Below, in pieces: positions 23,800-34,863 of a DNA stretch of 64,000 bases. The DNA lies in contig JAUPFV010000005.1 of NCBI GenBank assembly GCA_036936605.1, positions 123,250,453 to 123,314,452 on the forward strand, given 5' to 3'. Positions within the stretch are counted from its first letter, which is position 1, and each line of letters opens with the position of its first letter. Below the pieces are notes generated by a model that made no database searches, was not told where the DNA came from, and saw nothing but the letters and a program-made list of their open reading frames with translations. A program made the position numbers and the translations under genes. This DNA is from Limnanthes douglasii subsp. nivea (taxonomy: Eukaryota > Streptophyta > Magnoliopsida > Brassicales > Limnanthaceae).

Positions 23800-26666
23800 A
23801 TGAGAAAGCAACCAAAAAATAAAACATTAAAGGTTGTCCTACCCAAAACACCAGAATCTTCAGACTCTGACAGTAAGTTAGTCTTCACATCATACGACTA
23901 CTTCTGTATTACACAAAGAGCTGAAGAATATAAGAGAGCAAGATTGATTCCAGGAGGTCTAATTGGAACTACCACTGAAACAATCTATTACGGTAATTTT
24001 GATCCCACTAAAGTTCATGTTCTTTCGCCATCTCCCATAGTCGAAGAACATTCCTCATCTAAAAACTTAGGGCCTAAAACACCTCGAGCCTGCTCGTCTT
24101 AGAGTAAAATTTCTCCTCTGATTAGTGAAAAATCCCCTCTAAATTCAAAGGCGAATATCTCCTCTTTGAATCACCCTTCATTAAACAGAAAAAGAAGAAC
24201 TTTCATCGCTATGGGAGATGAATCAAAAATTACTCGAAGTAACTCCTCGAACAGGTAATCCTTCATCAGAGGCTGTTAATCAAACATCTCAAAATCCTAG
24301 AGAAGAGACTTCGAAAGCCAACAAAGTTGATTCAGACGCTATGAAAATCAATCTCGAGGATGAATCTGACATGAGAACTCCGCAAATACCCAGAAACCTC
24401 AAGAAGAGATTGACGCTTGCTTCGTTTCCGAAGAGGAAAGAGAAAAAATTGGAAGAAACCTGAGAAATTTTGAAGGTAAATATATCATTGCTCTAAAAAA
24501 GGTCCGATACATATACTACAAAGATAGCCAAGTTTCGGCTCTGGAAAATCAATGGGGAATAAGAGAGAACATAAAGCTTCGACTACCCAAAGAAGGAGAA
24601 ACTCCTTTAGATTGCAAAGACGACGAGTTAATAGTCTACCGTGAGATCATTAACTGGGGTCTTCGGTTTCCACTAAATCCAATGATCGTGGAATACTTTG
24701 AACTATTGAGCTTATGTCCTACTCAGGTGACACTGAATCAATCGTTCACCCTTATGTCAGTGATTATGGCATCTCCACTATCTCAGATTCCCATCAGCAT
24801 CAAAGACTTCATTTTCTTGACCCAGTTATCGAAAGGTCTGAAGCTTCCCTTTTACTACCTCACCCTGATGGATGATCTCAAGATCATGGATGATCTCTTA
24901 GAGGCTGACAAATTCTGGAAGCAAAAATTCATCCTTATATCAGGAGCGTGGGAGAATGACAAAGCAATTTCCGAAACCAATCCTTCAAAACTAACCCTCG
25001 TCCGGAGAAGTAATCGTAAGCCCCTCGAATTTTTTACATTTTGGAAAAACAATTATGCCATTTTTTTAACATCTGCTTTTCTACCTTACTTTTTTTTAAG
25101 AAATTTGGAAGTGTTACTCATCACGTCGTCCAACAACCAAGTTGATTTTCGAAAAACTTCCCTCTTGGGCTGAGAAGGAATGAAACAACACGTTTCCTAC
25201 TGCCTTTCAGCCCATCAATTTCCTCCACTGTCATATGTTCCCAATTACAGAAGATGGCTTGCTTCCTCAAGATCTAACATCAGAGCCGGATCCGAAGCTA
25301 GTCTGCCAACGAATATCTCAACCGGACTACAAACTCTTCCTTCCCATTCGAAAACAGATCGAAAATCCACTTGCCAAAAAAAGAAGAAAGAAAAAAGTGT
25401 CAAGGAAAGGAAAGGTAAAAAGGCAACTAGCACATCTGGTGCTATCCCTTCAACGCCACCGAAGCCAAAGCGTTGAAAACGGAAAACTACTGAACAACCT
25501 CTCACCTATCGAGGAGAGAAAAGATCAAGAGCCGTCCTCGAAGAAAAAGAAAACTTCTTTTGGTTCTCATACAAAGAGAAAAAAAAACAAATGAGAATCA
25601 CTTCGTGTACTTTGGTTGACGAAGACGAAAACTCCGCTGCTGGAAACCAACAAAACCCACAAAATCCTTCGATCGAAGAACATCCAAATAAAGACAATCC
25701 TGTGATAGTCATCGAAAATAACACCTCTAACGAAAATCAGACCACTCCAACCTTCGATCCTGATATGTTTATCAGCTTCGAAAACATTGAAGCACTTACT
25801 GGTGAAGAAGACCCCGTTCTTCAAGTCATCCAAAACCACATGCTTAATTTTGGGAGACCAATACTAGTCGAAGCTTCTCCAGAAGTCGTCCGTTTTCACG
25901 AACCTATCACCCCTATGATTCAAGGGCCTATCACATTGGAACTTCGTCTTCCTCCTCCAAATCTTGCAATCATCGTCGCACTTCAACCATTTTTCGATCT
26001 TTATACTGCAGCAAAGACTCTTGCCTCTCAAGTCGAAGCTTCTCAGAACCATCTGAAGCAATTAGCCAAATATATGGTTTTTATTGCAAAGAAGCGTACG
26101 AGGCTAAGAAAAAATTCAGAGAAGATTTTCATAGCAAAGTAGATCAATTTCATATATATGAAATGGCAAGGTCCGAACTCATAAAAGGTGCTCTCTGCAT
26201 GAAGAATCATCTGGGAATCACCGACATTGTGGATACAGAATTGCTGAAGAATTCTCATAAGGAAGAAATAAACAAACTCAAGGTTAATCATGCTACTGAA
26301 CTAGCCACTGAAAAATCCAACTCCAGTAAGCTTCGAAATTCTCTCACTCATTGTGAGACAAAAAATAAAGAGCTAACTTATGAGATAGTTAAACTGAAGG
26401 AGGATTTCAAAGCAGAAAAACCTGCTGATGTAGCTGATGCCGAGGCTGAACTTTTTAAAGATATGCAAATAACTATCAACGTAAGAAAAGAAGATGCAAC
26501 CATACTCCTTCTTCGAGAGTTTCACGCTGCTTGTCCAAAAATTGACCTTACAAGTTTTTGGAATGACATCCCTGAAGAGAAACGCCCAAGTGAAGCTTTC
26601 GACCCTGTTCCTGATTCGTCACCTTCAGAAGATGATTCATCCGAACAAGAAGAATCCTCTGATTAG
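23800..26666 (+). pseudogene. Tat antisense ORF protein (PF04195-like), broken
   Basis: Encoded on the strand opposite to gag-pol, between integrase and the 3' LTR. Segments in order: Ser/Asp-rich N-terminus (23800-24102, stop at 24101), a Glu-rich linker (24218-24463), a globular domain open from about 24470 to 25173, a Lys-rich stretch (25360-25590), an acidic Asn/Gln-rich stretch (25591-26142), and a coiled coil rich in Glu/Lys (26163-26666) ending DSSPSEDDSSEQEESSD. The globular part has INWGLRFPLNPMIVEYFELL and SGAWENDKAI. The first matches the G-LRFPL core of the 'putative gypsy type transposon' family. Frames change at several joints. The stop at 24101 is shared with unit A and predates the duplication. 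The A/T-rich tract at 25040-25105 may be a decayed intron. The role of these proteins is unknown. Confidence 0.78.
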
Positions 26667-27193
26667 TTTTACCACCACTTTTGTTTTCTTTGTCATATTA
26701 AGAAGTTTCTTTTTGTACCTCAACGAATTAATCAAAATGACAAATGGTTTTTCTATTTTATTATTTTATTTACATATTTTTTGGTGGTAAATTTTTAAAA
26801 AATAATAATTACAAAATGCAAACTTACCACCTTAAATACATTACCGAAATCGATGAACACGCTTGCTCTTCGGAAAAAATATCAATGAGTTAAGCTTTTG
26901 TAGATCTTCAAAAAATTCTCAGTTGGTTGTTTCTTCGTAAAGTTTTATATACACTTCGGAACTTTCTACTCATAACCAATCTCAAAGATGATCAGTCTCT
27001 AATGATTTGTTAAGATAATATTCAAATATATGTGTAGACCAACAATCATTGGTCAAAACATAAACTTTATTGATAATATTGAATATATACAGGACGCCCC
27101 GATAAAACATTGATGGGCCAACGAGATAGGATAGAGTGCGTCATTCAAACAAAAATTCTGAAGTACAAAAACATATCTACTCTCAATAAAGCT
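26667..27193. other. Tat spacer between the convergent antisense ORF and integrase
   Basis: Non-coding stretch where the plus-strand antisense ORF and the minus-strand pol end toward each other. The left 150 bp also occur in unit A (15100-15254). No conserved signal was recognised beyond A/T-rich possible polyadenylation words (aataat, attaat). Confidence 0.6.
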
Positions 27194-28290
27194 TCAAGTG
27201 TTGGGTATTCCACGGATGTTGAAGCATTTTCCCCTCGAAATCATAAAGACGATAGGACCCCGACTTAATTCTTTCAACAAGTGTATAAGACCCTTCCCAA
27301 TTCTGAGCCATTTTCTGAGGTTCTTCTCCTTTGTGCGCAAGATAACGTTTCGCAACACCTTATCACCTTCTTTAAAAAAAATTCTTCTCAGCTTCGAATC
27401 ATATCTATTTCTCATAAGATTTTGATAATGAATTACATTTAGATGAGCTCGAATTTTTTTTCCTCAATCAGATCCAAATTCCCCCTTCGAACTTCATCAT
27501 TAGACCTTTCAGAATATTGGGCTATTCTAAAAGATGACATCGTGAATTCAATGGGGCTGACTACATCCATTCCATATGCCAAAGAAAAAGGAGTCTCCTT
27601 TGTAGCCTCTCTAGGAGTTGTTCGATAAGCCCAAAGTACCTCTTGCAAATAATTTGGCCATTTTCCTGATGTCCCCATTAAATTCTTTTTCAAGCCATCT
27701 AAAATTATTTTGTTTGTTACTTCCACTTGGCTATTGGATTGAGGATGAAAAGGCGTCGAAAAACATTGCTGAATTCCCTTAGAAGTACAAAATGAAGCCA
27801 TCTCCTTGTTATTAAACTGAGGGTCATTATCTGTTGTAATCCTTCGAGGAACTCCAAAACGACAACAGATATTGTTCACAATAAATTTGATGACATCCTT
27901 TGCCTTTGTTCCTGATAACGGTTCTGCCTCTGCTCACTTCGTAAAATAATTGACCGTTATAATTATCATCTTTCTTCCTCCAGAATCTATTTGCAACGGT
28001 CCCACCAGATCAATTCCTCATCTATCAAATGGTACTGCCTCAGATATAGACATAAGCGGCACTGCTGGTCTGTGAATAGCATGGCAAATCTCTGACAAGT
28101 ATCACATCCTCGAACTAAATTCTTAGCATCGTTCATGATTGTAGGTCAATGGAACCCTGCAAGTAAAACTCGACGTGATAGAGCTTTGAACCTACACTGA
28201 GCTGAATTTTCACCATCATGCGACTCTGATAATACTTCTTGTGATTCTTGTTTGCTTAAACTTCATAACAATGGCATTCTTAATGTTTTT
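27194..28290 (-). pseudogene. Tat integrase (broken)
   Basis: Integrase inserts element DNA into the host chromosome. Read on the minus strand: the degraded zinc-binding region (about 28290-28080), the core start GIDLVGPLQIDSGGRK (near 28010) with the first catalytic Asp, then TTDNDPQFNN (near 27825) with the second Asp, and FHPQSNSQVEVTNK (near 27745) with the catalytic Glu. WAYRTTPREATKETPF follows. The C-terminal part (27415-27194) has FFKEGDKVLRNV, in the position of the usual FKVGDLVLRK word. The catalytic triad is kept, but stops interrupt the zinc region, the core start and the joint at about 27430. Confidence 0.85.
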
Positions 28291-28465
28291 TATACCAAAT
28301 TCCATCCAGTACTATATATCTGAAGGGTTTAGTTCTCAATTTTTTGGCAAATTGTGAATCATCTGGTAATATCCTTTGAGTAAAAAAATTAAGTATATCT
28401 GATCGCCAGTCGCCTCAGATTTCGCCAGTTTTAAAAACTTCATCTATACATTCACATTGGCTAAA

Positions 28466-28708
28466 TTAAGTAACAATTGAAGGATTTTCTTGTAGCAAAA
28501 TCCAAGGATATTCTTCCTTGTAAGCAACGTTTGCTAAAGAATCAACCATAGTATTACTTCCTCGCCCAATATATTCCACAACAATGTTGTCAAACAGAAG
28601 CATTAAATTCTGAAGTTCCCGAAGATATAGAATCAAACAATCTTTTCTTGCTTCGGAAAATCCAGATACCTGATTTGCTAACAATTGAGAATCCGTTTCC
28701 AAGCGCAC
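28466..28708 (-). pseudogene. second RNase H of the Tat element
   Basis: 80-codon open piece with ETDSQLLANQVSGFSEARKD and later DSLANVAYKEE. The word order Asp-Ser-x-Leu ... Ala-Asp-x-Leu-Ala-x-Leu-Ala is that of the extra RNase H that Tat elements carry between the ordinary RNase H and integrase. Here the later Ala-Asp is Val-Asp. Its presence supports the Tat lineage. The N-terminal half (28709-28880) is broken by stops. Confidence 0.75.
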
Positions 28709-28924
28709 TCAAGTTTCCCCGCAAATTTTTGCCAATCTTAAACCTGCCAAAACAACTTCGTATTCAGCTTCATTGTTCGAAGCATGAAAAACAAATTTAA
28801 TAGATTGAATCATTGATTCTCATGTTGGAACTATTAATTGAACTCCAACACTGCACCCTGAAACACTAGAGCCTCCACTTGTTCGTACAACCCACCTCGA
28901 ATAAATAGGTACAACCTTTTTATT

Positions 28925-29305
28925 TTATTCCTCCTCTGATCTACATGAGTGGAATTCAACAAAAAAATTTGCTAATGCTTGCGCCTTTATTGCAGTTCGA
29001 GGTGTAAATAAAATATCATAGTCCCATAACTCCACTGACCATTTGGTTATTCTCTCCGGAATATAAGGACGTTGCAACACATTTTTTAAGAGGAATGAAG
29101 TTCGGACTTCAATAGTACGAGCTTGAAAATATGGACGGATCTTCCTAGCAGCAATCACCAGTGTTAATGCCAATTTTTCTAATTTCATTTTTTTTGTTGC
29201 CACCAAACTTTTACTGATGTAATATACCAGCTCCAAAACTCCTGAATCTTCGCTGATTAACACTGCGCTTAGTGCAAAATCTGAAACCGCGATGTACCAA
29301 AACAA
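28925..29305 (-). pseudogene. Tat RNase H domain (first)
   Basis: 126-codon open piece: MFWYIAVSDFALSAVLISED, then LVYYISKSLVATKKMKLEKL and RKIRPYFQARTIEVRT, then WSVELWDYDILFTPRTAIKA. This is the RT-connected RNase H of Ty3/gypsy pol, which removes the RNA strand during reverse transcription. The usual DASD word at the first metal ligand reads AVSD. It abuts RT upstream and the second RNase H downstream. Confidence 0.82.
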
Positions 29306-29515
29306 TATCTCCCCATTTCAAGGCTTTGATAAAATCTATGGTAATGACAACAAATTTTTAATATTTGCGAAAGCTGCTTCACATTCCAATGTCCATTCAA
29401 ACCTGTTGGGTCCTCGTAACACTTGAAAGAAAGGAAAGCATTTGCTAGAAAATCTAGAAATAAATCGATTAAGTGCTGCTAACCTTCCTGTCAGAATTTG
29501 CACTTCTTTGATTGA

Positions 29516-30037
29516 TCAAGGAGAATTCATTGTTATCAAAACTTTCAATTGTTTTGGGTCAGCTTCTATTCCTTTTTTACTGATGATGAAACCCAAAAAC
29601 TTCCATGATCGAACTTCGAAAGTACATTTCTCAAGTTTTAATTTCAACATGATTTCCATTAAATTAAAAAAAGCTTCATCTAAATCATCAAGATGCACTT
29701 CATCCTTCGAACTTTTTACTACCATGTCATCTATATATACCTCCATATTTCTTCTGATATGTATAGTAAAATCTTTATTCATCAATCTTTGATAAGTCGC
29801 TCCAGCATTTTTTAATCCGAAGGGCATCACCATATAACAATGTAAGCCCCTGCCAGTTATAAAAGTTGTGCACTTTTGATCTTTTGGATCCATTTGGATT
29901 TGATTGTATCCAGCAAAAGCATCCATAAAAGTTAAAATTTTATTGCATGAAGTAGAGTCAATCAAGTGATCTATTCGAGGAACATGAAACGGATCTTTAG
30001 AACAAGCTCCATTCAAATTTGTAAAATCCACACACAT
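29516..30037 (-). pseudogene. Tat reverse transcriptase
   Basis: 173-codon open piece covering the palm of RT: MCVDFTNLNGACSKDPFHVP (first Asp region), ILTFMDAFAGYNQIQMDP, FGLKNAGATYQRLMN and the catalytic box VYIDDMVVKS, followed by KCTFEVRSWKFLGFIIS. All three catalytic aspartates are present. Upstream (30040-30640) the fingers are broken by stops, and downstream the thumb is broken before RNase H at 29305. Confidence 0.88.
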
Positions 30038-30657
30038 TCTCTATTTCCCATTTTTCTTTTTTACTACCACCGGATTCGCCGTCCACAAAAAGTATTGTGA
30101 CTCCTTTATATGTCAGACCTTAGATAACCAATCCACTTCAGCAACAATCGCTTCTGCTTTCTCCGAGGAAAAACACTATTCTTTTCTGAATAACCGGTTT
30201 GACCTTTGGATCGATGGCCAAACTGTGACGAATTACTTCAATGGGCACTCCCGTTACATCCTCTGTCCTCCAACCGAAGACATCCAAGTTTTGAGATGAA
30301 AAATCCAAAAATTATTGTCGTAGAATAAGGGTCAATAATGTTCTGATGCGAAGTACCTTCCCTTCGGAAACAGTAAACTCCTCTATCTCTTCGCTCACTG
30401 CTAAAGACCCCGGGGTTTCCCTCGGATCGTCAACCCTCTCTTCCAAATCCGAGGGTGCCCCCTCTAAATGTTATTCCCGCATTAAATCTAAACGGTTGGA
30501 CCCTCGGATCCGGAGTGTAGTGGCATAACATTCCCTGGCAACCTTCTGATCGCCTCGACCAACCCCAACTCTATCTCAAATCACATACTTAAAGCACTGA
30601 TGAACTGTAGACACCACTCCATGCATTCTTGAAAGCCACAATCTTCCAAAAATAGCA

Positions 30658-30912
30658 TTATAACTTGTGGGACAATCCACCACCACCAAGAGTAGCTGGA
30701 CCGTTTCCTTTTTTCAAACTCACTGCACCTTCGAATTCTCCAATAACACGAGCTGTTACACCCGTGAATCCAATAATCGTTCGATCCGACTGAGAAATCC
30801 GAGGTGGATTTATCATTCTATCATAGGTGGATTTAAAAAGGACATTGGCAGAATTGCCAGTGTCAAACAACACACGTCGAATTTTGACGCCAGCCACCTT
30901 AGCTCCAATCAC
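30658..30912 (-). pseudogene. Tat aspartic protease
   Basis: 84-codon open piece with VLFDTGNSANVLFKSTYDRM, the D-T-G active site and the hydrophobic Val-Leu-Phe strand of retropepsins, and later IIGFTGVTARVIGEFEG. The protease would cut the gag-pol polyprotein. It lies between gag and RT as expected. Confidence 0.82.
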
Positions 30913-31068
30913 GACATCATCTTCATGTGGTCATGCAATACCTCGCAGACCGTCTTCGTCAAACAAAATGATAGGAATATATTTCTTCCCATACAAGTGC
31001 ATAGACATCTTCCCTTCTATTCGAGTTTTCAAGTTGAAAACATGCCTCTTCCTTTAACTATCCGAGTT

Positions 31069-32891
31069 TCAAGTTATTGAATCGCCTCCAAAAATAGCCA
31101 ACAATTTAAAAAACTTACATAGTTCCCAAACACGTCCCTTTTCCACAAGCTCTTCGACTGCCATCAGAAGCAATCTGTTCGGATATTTTTCAACATACTC
31201 AGAAGAAGCATCGAATGGTTTAGCCTTTGAATCAAAAATCATCAAATTCTCAGCTGGCGGTGCAGCCTTCGAAGTTGATGCACCATTATTTTTTGTAAGG
31301 AGCTTTCCATTCTCAATCAAATACTGGATCTCTTTCTTTAAAACAATGCAATCATTTGTATCATGCCCAATATCATCATTATATCTGCAAAACTTGTTAT
31401 TCCTCTCTTTCATTGGCCTACTGATTGGGGTTGGCTTCCTAAAAATTACGAAGCTCTTGGTCTTATCCTTGATTATAGAAACATTCTCTGTAAGATCAGC
31501 ATAGTATTCTGGTTTGACCCAGGTATTTGATCTAGGCCTGTTGTAAATGTTAGATGGAACGTGATTTGAATAACCACCACTCCGAGGAGGAAAATTGTTA
31601 TTCTTTTGCCTTGACTGTTGATTGCCATTGCTATTACCATTCGAAGACTTCCCCTGATTATTGGCTGTTTGTCCCGTATTTTTTCAGAGTATTGAGTGGT
31701 CCGCCTCAGACTCTAGTCGACTCCTCCACTTTGATATGATCCTAAACTTGAGCCGTCAAAGCTCCAAAAGTCAAGGCCCTTCTTTTCGTCGTCTCATTAG
31801 CCAAATCCTCTGGCAATAACCCTTGGCAAAAAGCTGTCATCACCATATTATCCTCACAGTTGTCCAAACTAGTCTTGGTCAACACAAACCTCTTTGTATA
31901 GTCTTTCAACTTTTCTCCAGGTGCATGCTTACACTGAATAACGGTATCAACATTTTCTCTCATCTCTTTGCTTCCCACAAACTGCCTTCGAAATGCAGTA
32001 TAGAAATCTCAGATAATTGAAATAGACCCCCTTGGAATCCGGTTATACCACTTAAGAGCTGTGCCTTTAAAAGTCTGAGAAAATACATGACACACCAGCC
32101 TGTTGGCGTCTTCGAAGTTCATCATATATTTCTTGAATTGTTCGATGTGATCATCAGGATCCTGAATCACATCGAACTTTTCAACCTTCAAAATGTCAAA
32201 ACGCTTCGGAAGCATCATAGAAGGAATTTTATTTGTCAATAAATATTTTCTCCAGTCAACTCCCTGAACGAAGTGGTCATCTGTTCCTATGGTAACATAC
32301 AAATTCTGATCAGTTTCAGCATACTGATTCGAGAGATTTCCTTTGTACCAAGTTGAACAAGGAACATTATCCTTCTTGGATTTACTTTCTTTTTTGTGTT
32401 TCCTCGACTGATCTCTGTCTGATTCCTCTTTCGAAGAACCTCTAAATCTCTTGAAGCCTGAAGGTGATCTCTCTACCTCCTCGTCACTAGAGGCTACATA
32501 TTTCTGTTTATGTTTTTTTCTCCTTACGAGACGAATATCGCTCTTTTGGAGACACAAAACGTGTTTTTTTATGCTCAGATTTAGCCCGTCGATGATCAAA
32601 AGATCGATCTAATTGATCTTCTACCTCTATCTTTTCTGTATCATATCTAACCTCGGATCTAGCCTTTGTCGAGCGAATTTCTTACTCGCTCTGTTCATAC
32701 TTTTCATTCAATGCGTTAATTTTGTCCAGAAGATGGTTCATTCGAACCTTAATATCATATTGAGTTTGGATCAGAGATAATCCACCATGTCTACCTACCT
32801 GTAAATCATCCTTAAGAGTCTCCATAGCTGATCGAATTGTAGGATTATTCTCAGGATTCATCGTACTGATTCTGAATAGAAAATACAACAA
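31069..32891 (-). pseudogene. Tat gag (broken)
   Basis: Starts near 32891 (the Met at 32861, MNPENNPTIRSAMETLKDD, is a likely alternative). A charged Arg/Ser/Lys-rich linker follows (32599-32340), then the capsid-like region: DPDDHIEQFKKYMMNFEDAN (near 32150), CHVFSQTFKGTALKWYNRIP (near 32080), KLKDYTKRF and DNMVMTAFCQGLLPEDLANE. A C/H knuckle FCRYNDDIGHDTNDC lies near 31390. Gag forms the particle. Stops lie near 32690-32600, 31990 and 31740. The C-terminal piece (31069-31413) runs on toward the protease. Confidence 0.85.
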
Positions 32892-32941
32892 TATCGTATT
32901 AATTTCGAGTTGAATAGTTCACTAATTTCTTTTGTTCAAGT

Positions 32942-32959
32942 CCCCAATGGAGTCGCCAA
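32942..32959 (-). other. Tat primer-binding site
   Basis: Minus strand TTGGCGACTCCATTGGGG, five bases inside the 5' LTR. It matches the form used by Tat/Ogre-type elements. The tRNA is not assigned. Confidence 0.8.
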
Positions 32960-32964
32960 TTTGA

Positions 32965-33282
32965 TGAGTTATGATTTTGCCTTAGTAAATTGTTAGAAGT
33001 GAATTCTAGAGAGAGAAAGAGCTAGAGAATTTTTAAAGAGAGAGAAAGTACAAGTAGAAATGAGTTTTCAAAGTAAAAGTATTCAACCCCTTTATTAGAG
33101 TAGTCTTGCCCTTTATATAGAGGGCTAATTGTTGTTTAGTCCTCAACAATTATACATAGTTACAAATATTCTCTAAAACTTACATCAGTTACAAATTAAG
33201 GACAAAAATTTAACTACTTATAATCAAATCCTTAAATTTACATTATTTACAATTTAGTCCTAAAAATCCTATTTGCATATCA
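32965..33282 (-). repeat. Tat 5' LTR
   Basis: 318 bp, TGAG to ATATCA. It lacks about 40 bp present centrally in the other two copies (the gagccaagacttagtctc segment next to the TATA word). Promoter word CTATATAAAG on the minus strand at 33111-33120. Confidence 0.85.
33111..33120 (-). promoter_or_regulatory. Tat LTR TATA box
   Basis: Minus strand CTATATAAAG, about 145 bp before the LTR end. The sister LTRs have CTATATAAAAGG at the same place. It would start the gag-pol transcript. Confidence 0.65.
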
Positions 33283-33620
33283 GACATAACATATTGTTGT
33301 TGTATGTTGATGACATAGAGAGAGAGATGTACATGTTAAGAAAAAAGTTCAAACGATGAAGACTCGGCTGAACTGAGAGTTCAAGATAAATGATATGAGA
33401 GAGGCTAAGAGGATTCTTGTTATAGAGATCAAGAGGAATAAATTGAGAGTGCATATGTTTTTATCTCAACAAGAGTACATACCAAAGCTTCTCAATAAGT
33501 TTTGTATGTCTGAAGAGAAAGAGGTTGGAACTAATAAGCTAAATATTATATGGCGTGTTATTTATGGTGAATGATAATTAATTTCTGGATAATGAGTAGA
33601 AAGATAAAAAAGCTGTTGAA
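33283..33620 (+). mobile_element. Ty1/copia remnant (Tork/Tnt1-like), 3' portion
   Basis: Continuation of the copia interrupted at 22916. The plus strand reads LLLYVDDIEREMYMLRKKFK, with the catalytic YVDD at 33303-33314, then degraded words matching the MKDLGEAKRILGMEI block, and QQEYIPKLLNKFCMSEEK. Comparison with copia RTs suggests about 270-300 bp of RT are missing at the insertion point. The right end is indistinct. Confidence 0.78.
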
Positions 33621-33840
33621 TTAAATATTTGGAGAGATAGAATCTCACATAAGAATTAAATTTTTCATCATTTCATAAATGTTTGAAAAAGTCATTGAAT
33701 AGGTTGATTAATCTTAATGAGCATAATTTACCGAACAAATTCCTTGTGTCAATCTTTATTTACCCAAGCCAGAGGTTTAAAGCCCATTAGCCAATAAATA
33801 AATAAAATAATGAAATGTTAAGTATACGTATACATAAAAT
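33621..33840. other. unassigned sequence after the copia remnant
   Basis: Probably further decayed copia sequence, but no word is strong enough to say so. The last 8 bp (cataaaat) are the target duplication of the hAT element. Confidence 0.4.
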
Positions 33841-34863
33841 TAGGGGTGGCAAACAGGTAGACCCACGACCTACCAGACCCATTTAACAATTTTAAACAGG
33901 TTGTAGGTCTGGCAGGTTACTGCTAATGCAGGTATAGCAGGTAAACAAGTCTAACAGGTTGCAAGTCTGGCTGATAAACCCACGCAAATTATCCACCAGA
34001 AGATCCATTTAAAGCACTCCTTATCAAATAATTTATAATATTATTTAAAATTAATTTGAATGTGTTAATTAATTCGAATTTCAATAATTGAGATATGTAT
34101 AATATAAACCAAATAATTATAATATTTATTGTATTCTAATTTAAATATTATATTATTTAAATCGAAATTCTATAATGAAGGTGTATTGTAAACAACATAT
34201 CTCTAATACGTTTTTGATATTGTTCGATTATATTCAGATATTTAAGATATTTTATTTAATATTAGATAGATATTTAGGTAGTTCTTTAGATCTTTATTTT
34301 GTAATGTATAGGTTTAGATGATTTAAATAATTTATTTTATTTTTGAACTATTTAATATTTAAAGTATAAATTTAAAGTTTTTAAAAAGAATTTTTATTTT
34401 TTTTAAAGTATAAGAATTTTATTTATGAGTTTGTTTGAGTCTTTTTTACTAGTTATTTTTATATATATATCCAATATTAGGAGTAACTACGGTACAGATC
34501 GACAACAAATATCAATATATTTGATATTCGAATAAAATATAACGATATTTTTAAAATATAACTTAAAGTATATTTTGGTTTATAAAATAATTACAACACT
34601 TATAATATTTATAACCATACAATAATAATAATAATAATCAAACTTTAAACAGGTCTAACAGGTTGCAGGTCTAGTAGGTTGCAGGTCTGGCAGGTTACTA
34701 CTAATGCAGGTATAACACGTAAACAAATCTAACAGGTTGCAGGTGTGACAGGTTGCATGTCTGGCAGATTGCAGGTCTGATGGGTCAGGTCTGCAGTTAT
34801 CCATTTAAATTTTGACAGGTCCCCACTTATTTCTGGCAGGTCCAGACCCATTTGACACCCGTA
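33841..34863. mobile_element. hAT-type non-autonomous transposon 1
   Basis: 1,023 bp with a perfect 8-bp target duplication cataaaat (33833-33840 and 34864-34871). Ends: TAGGGGTGGCAAACAGG on the left and TACGGGTGTCAAATGGG on the right (reverse complement). Many short repeats of the type caggttgcaggtctgg lie just inside both ends, as is usual for hAT transposase-binding regions. There is no transposase frame. The interior (34020-34120) is homologous to 38190-38280 of the second hAT element, so both belong to one family. Confidence 0.9.

Larger units (their letters stand above)
15268..26823. repeat. tandem duplication unit B
   Basis: Second copy of 4426-15254. It is longer by the 638-bp TRIM with its 5-bp duplication, plus small indels, including about 90 bp near 20800-20890 that unit A has lost. 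Its right edge is not a physical break: the Tat element continues from here to 33282. It differs from unit A by a 77-bp loss in the Tat LTR and a longer clean GTG run. Confidence 0.93.
22917..33282 (-). mobile_element. Tat-type Ty3/gypsy retrotransposon, full length but decayed
   Basis: 10,366 bp, minus strand. Order in element sense: 5' LTR (32965-33282), primer site, gag, protease, RT, RNase H, a second RNase H, integrase, spacer, an ORF on the opposite strand (23800-26666), polypurine tract, 3' LTR (22917-23212). A second RNase H plus an antisense ORF beyond integrase are hallmarks of the Tat lineage (Retand, Grande, Ogre relatives). Stops and frameshifts run through all coding parts, so it is defective. 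It lies inside the RT of a copia element. No 5-bp target duplication was found: the left flank is agaag and the right flank is gacat. Confidence 0.88.
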
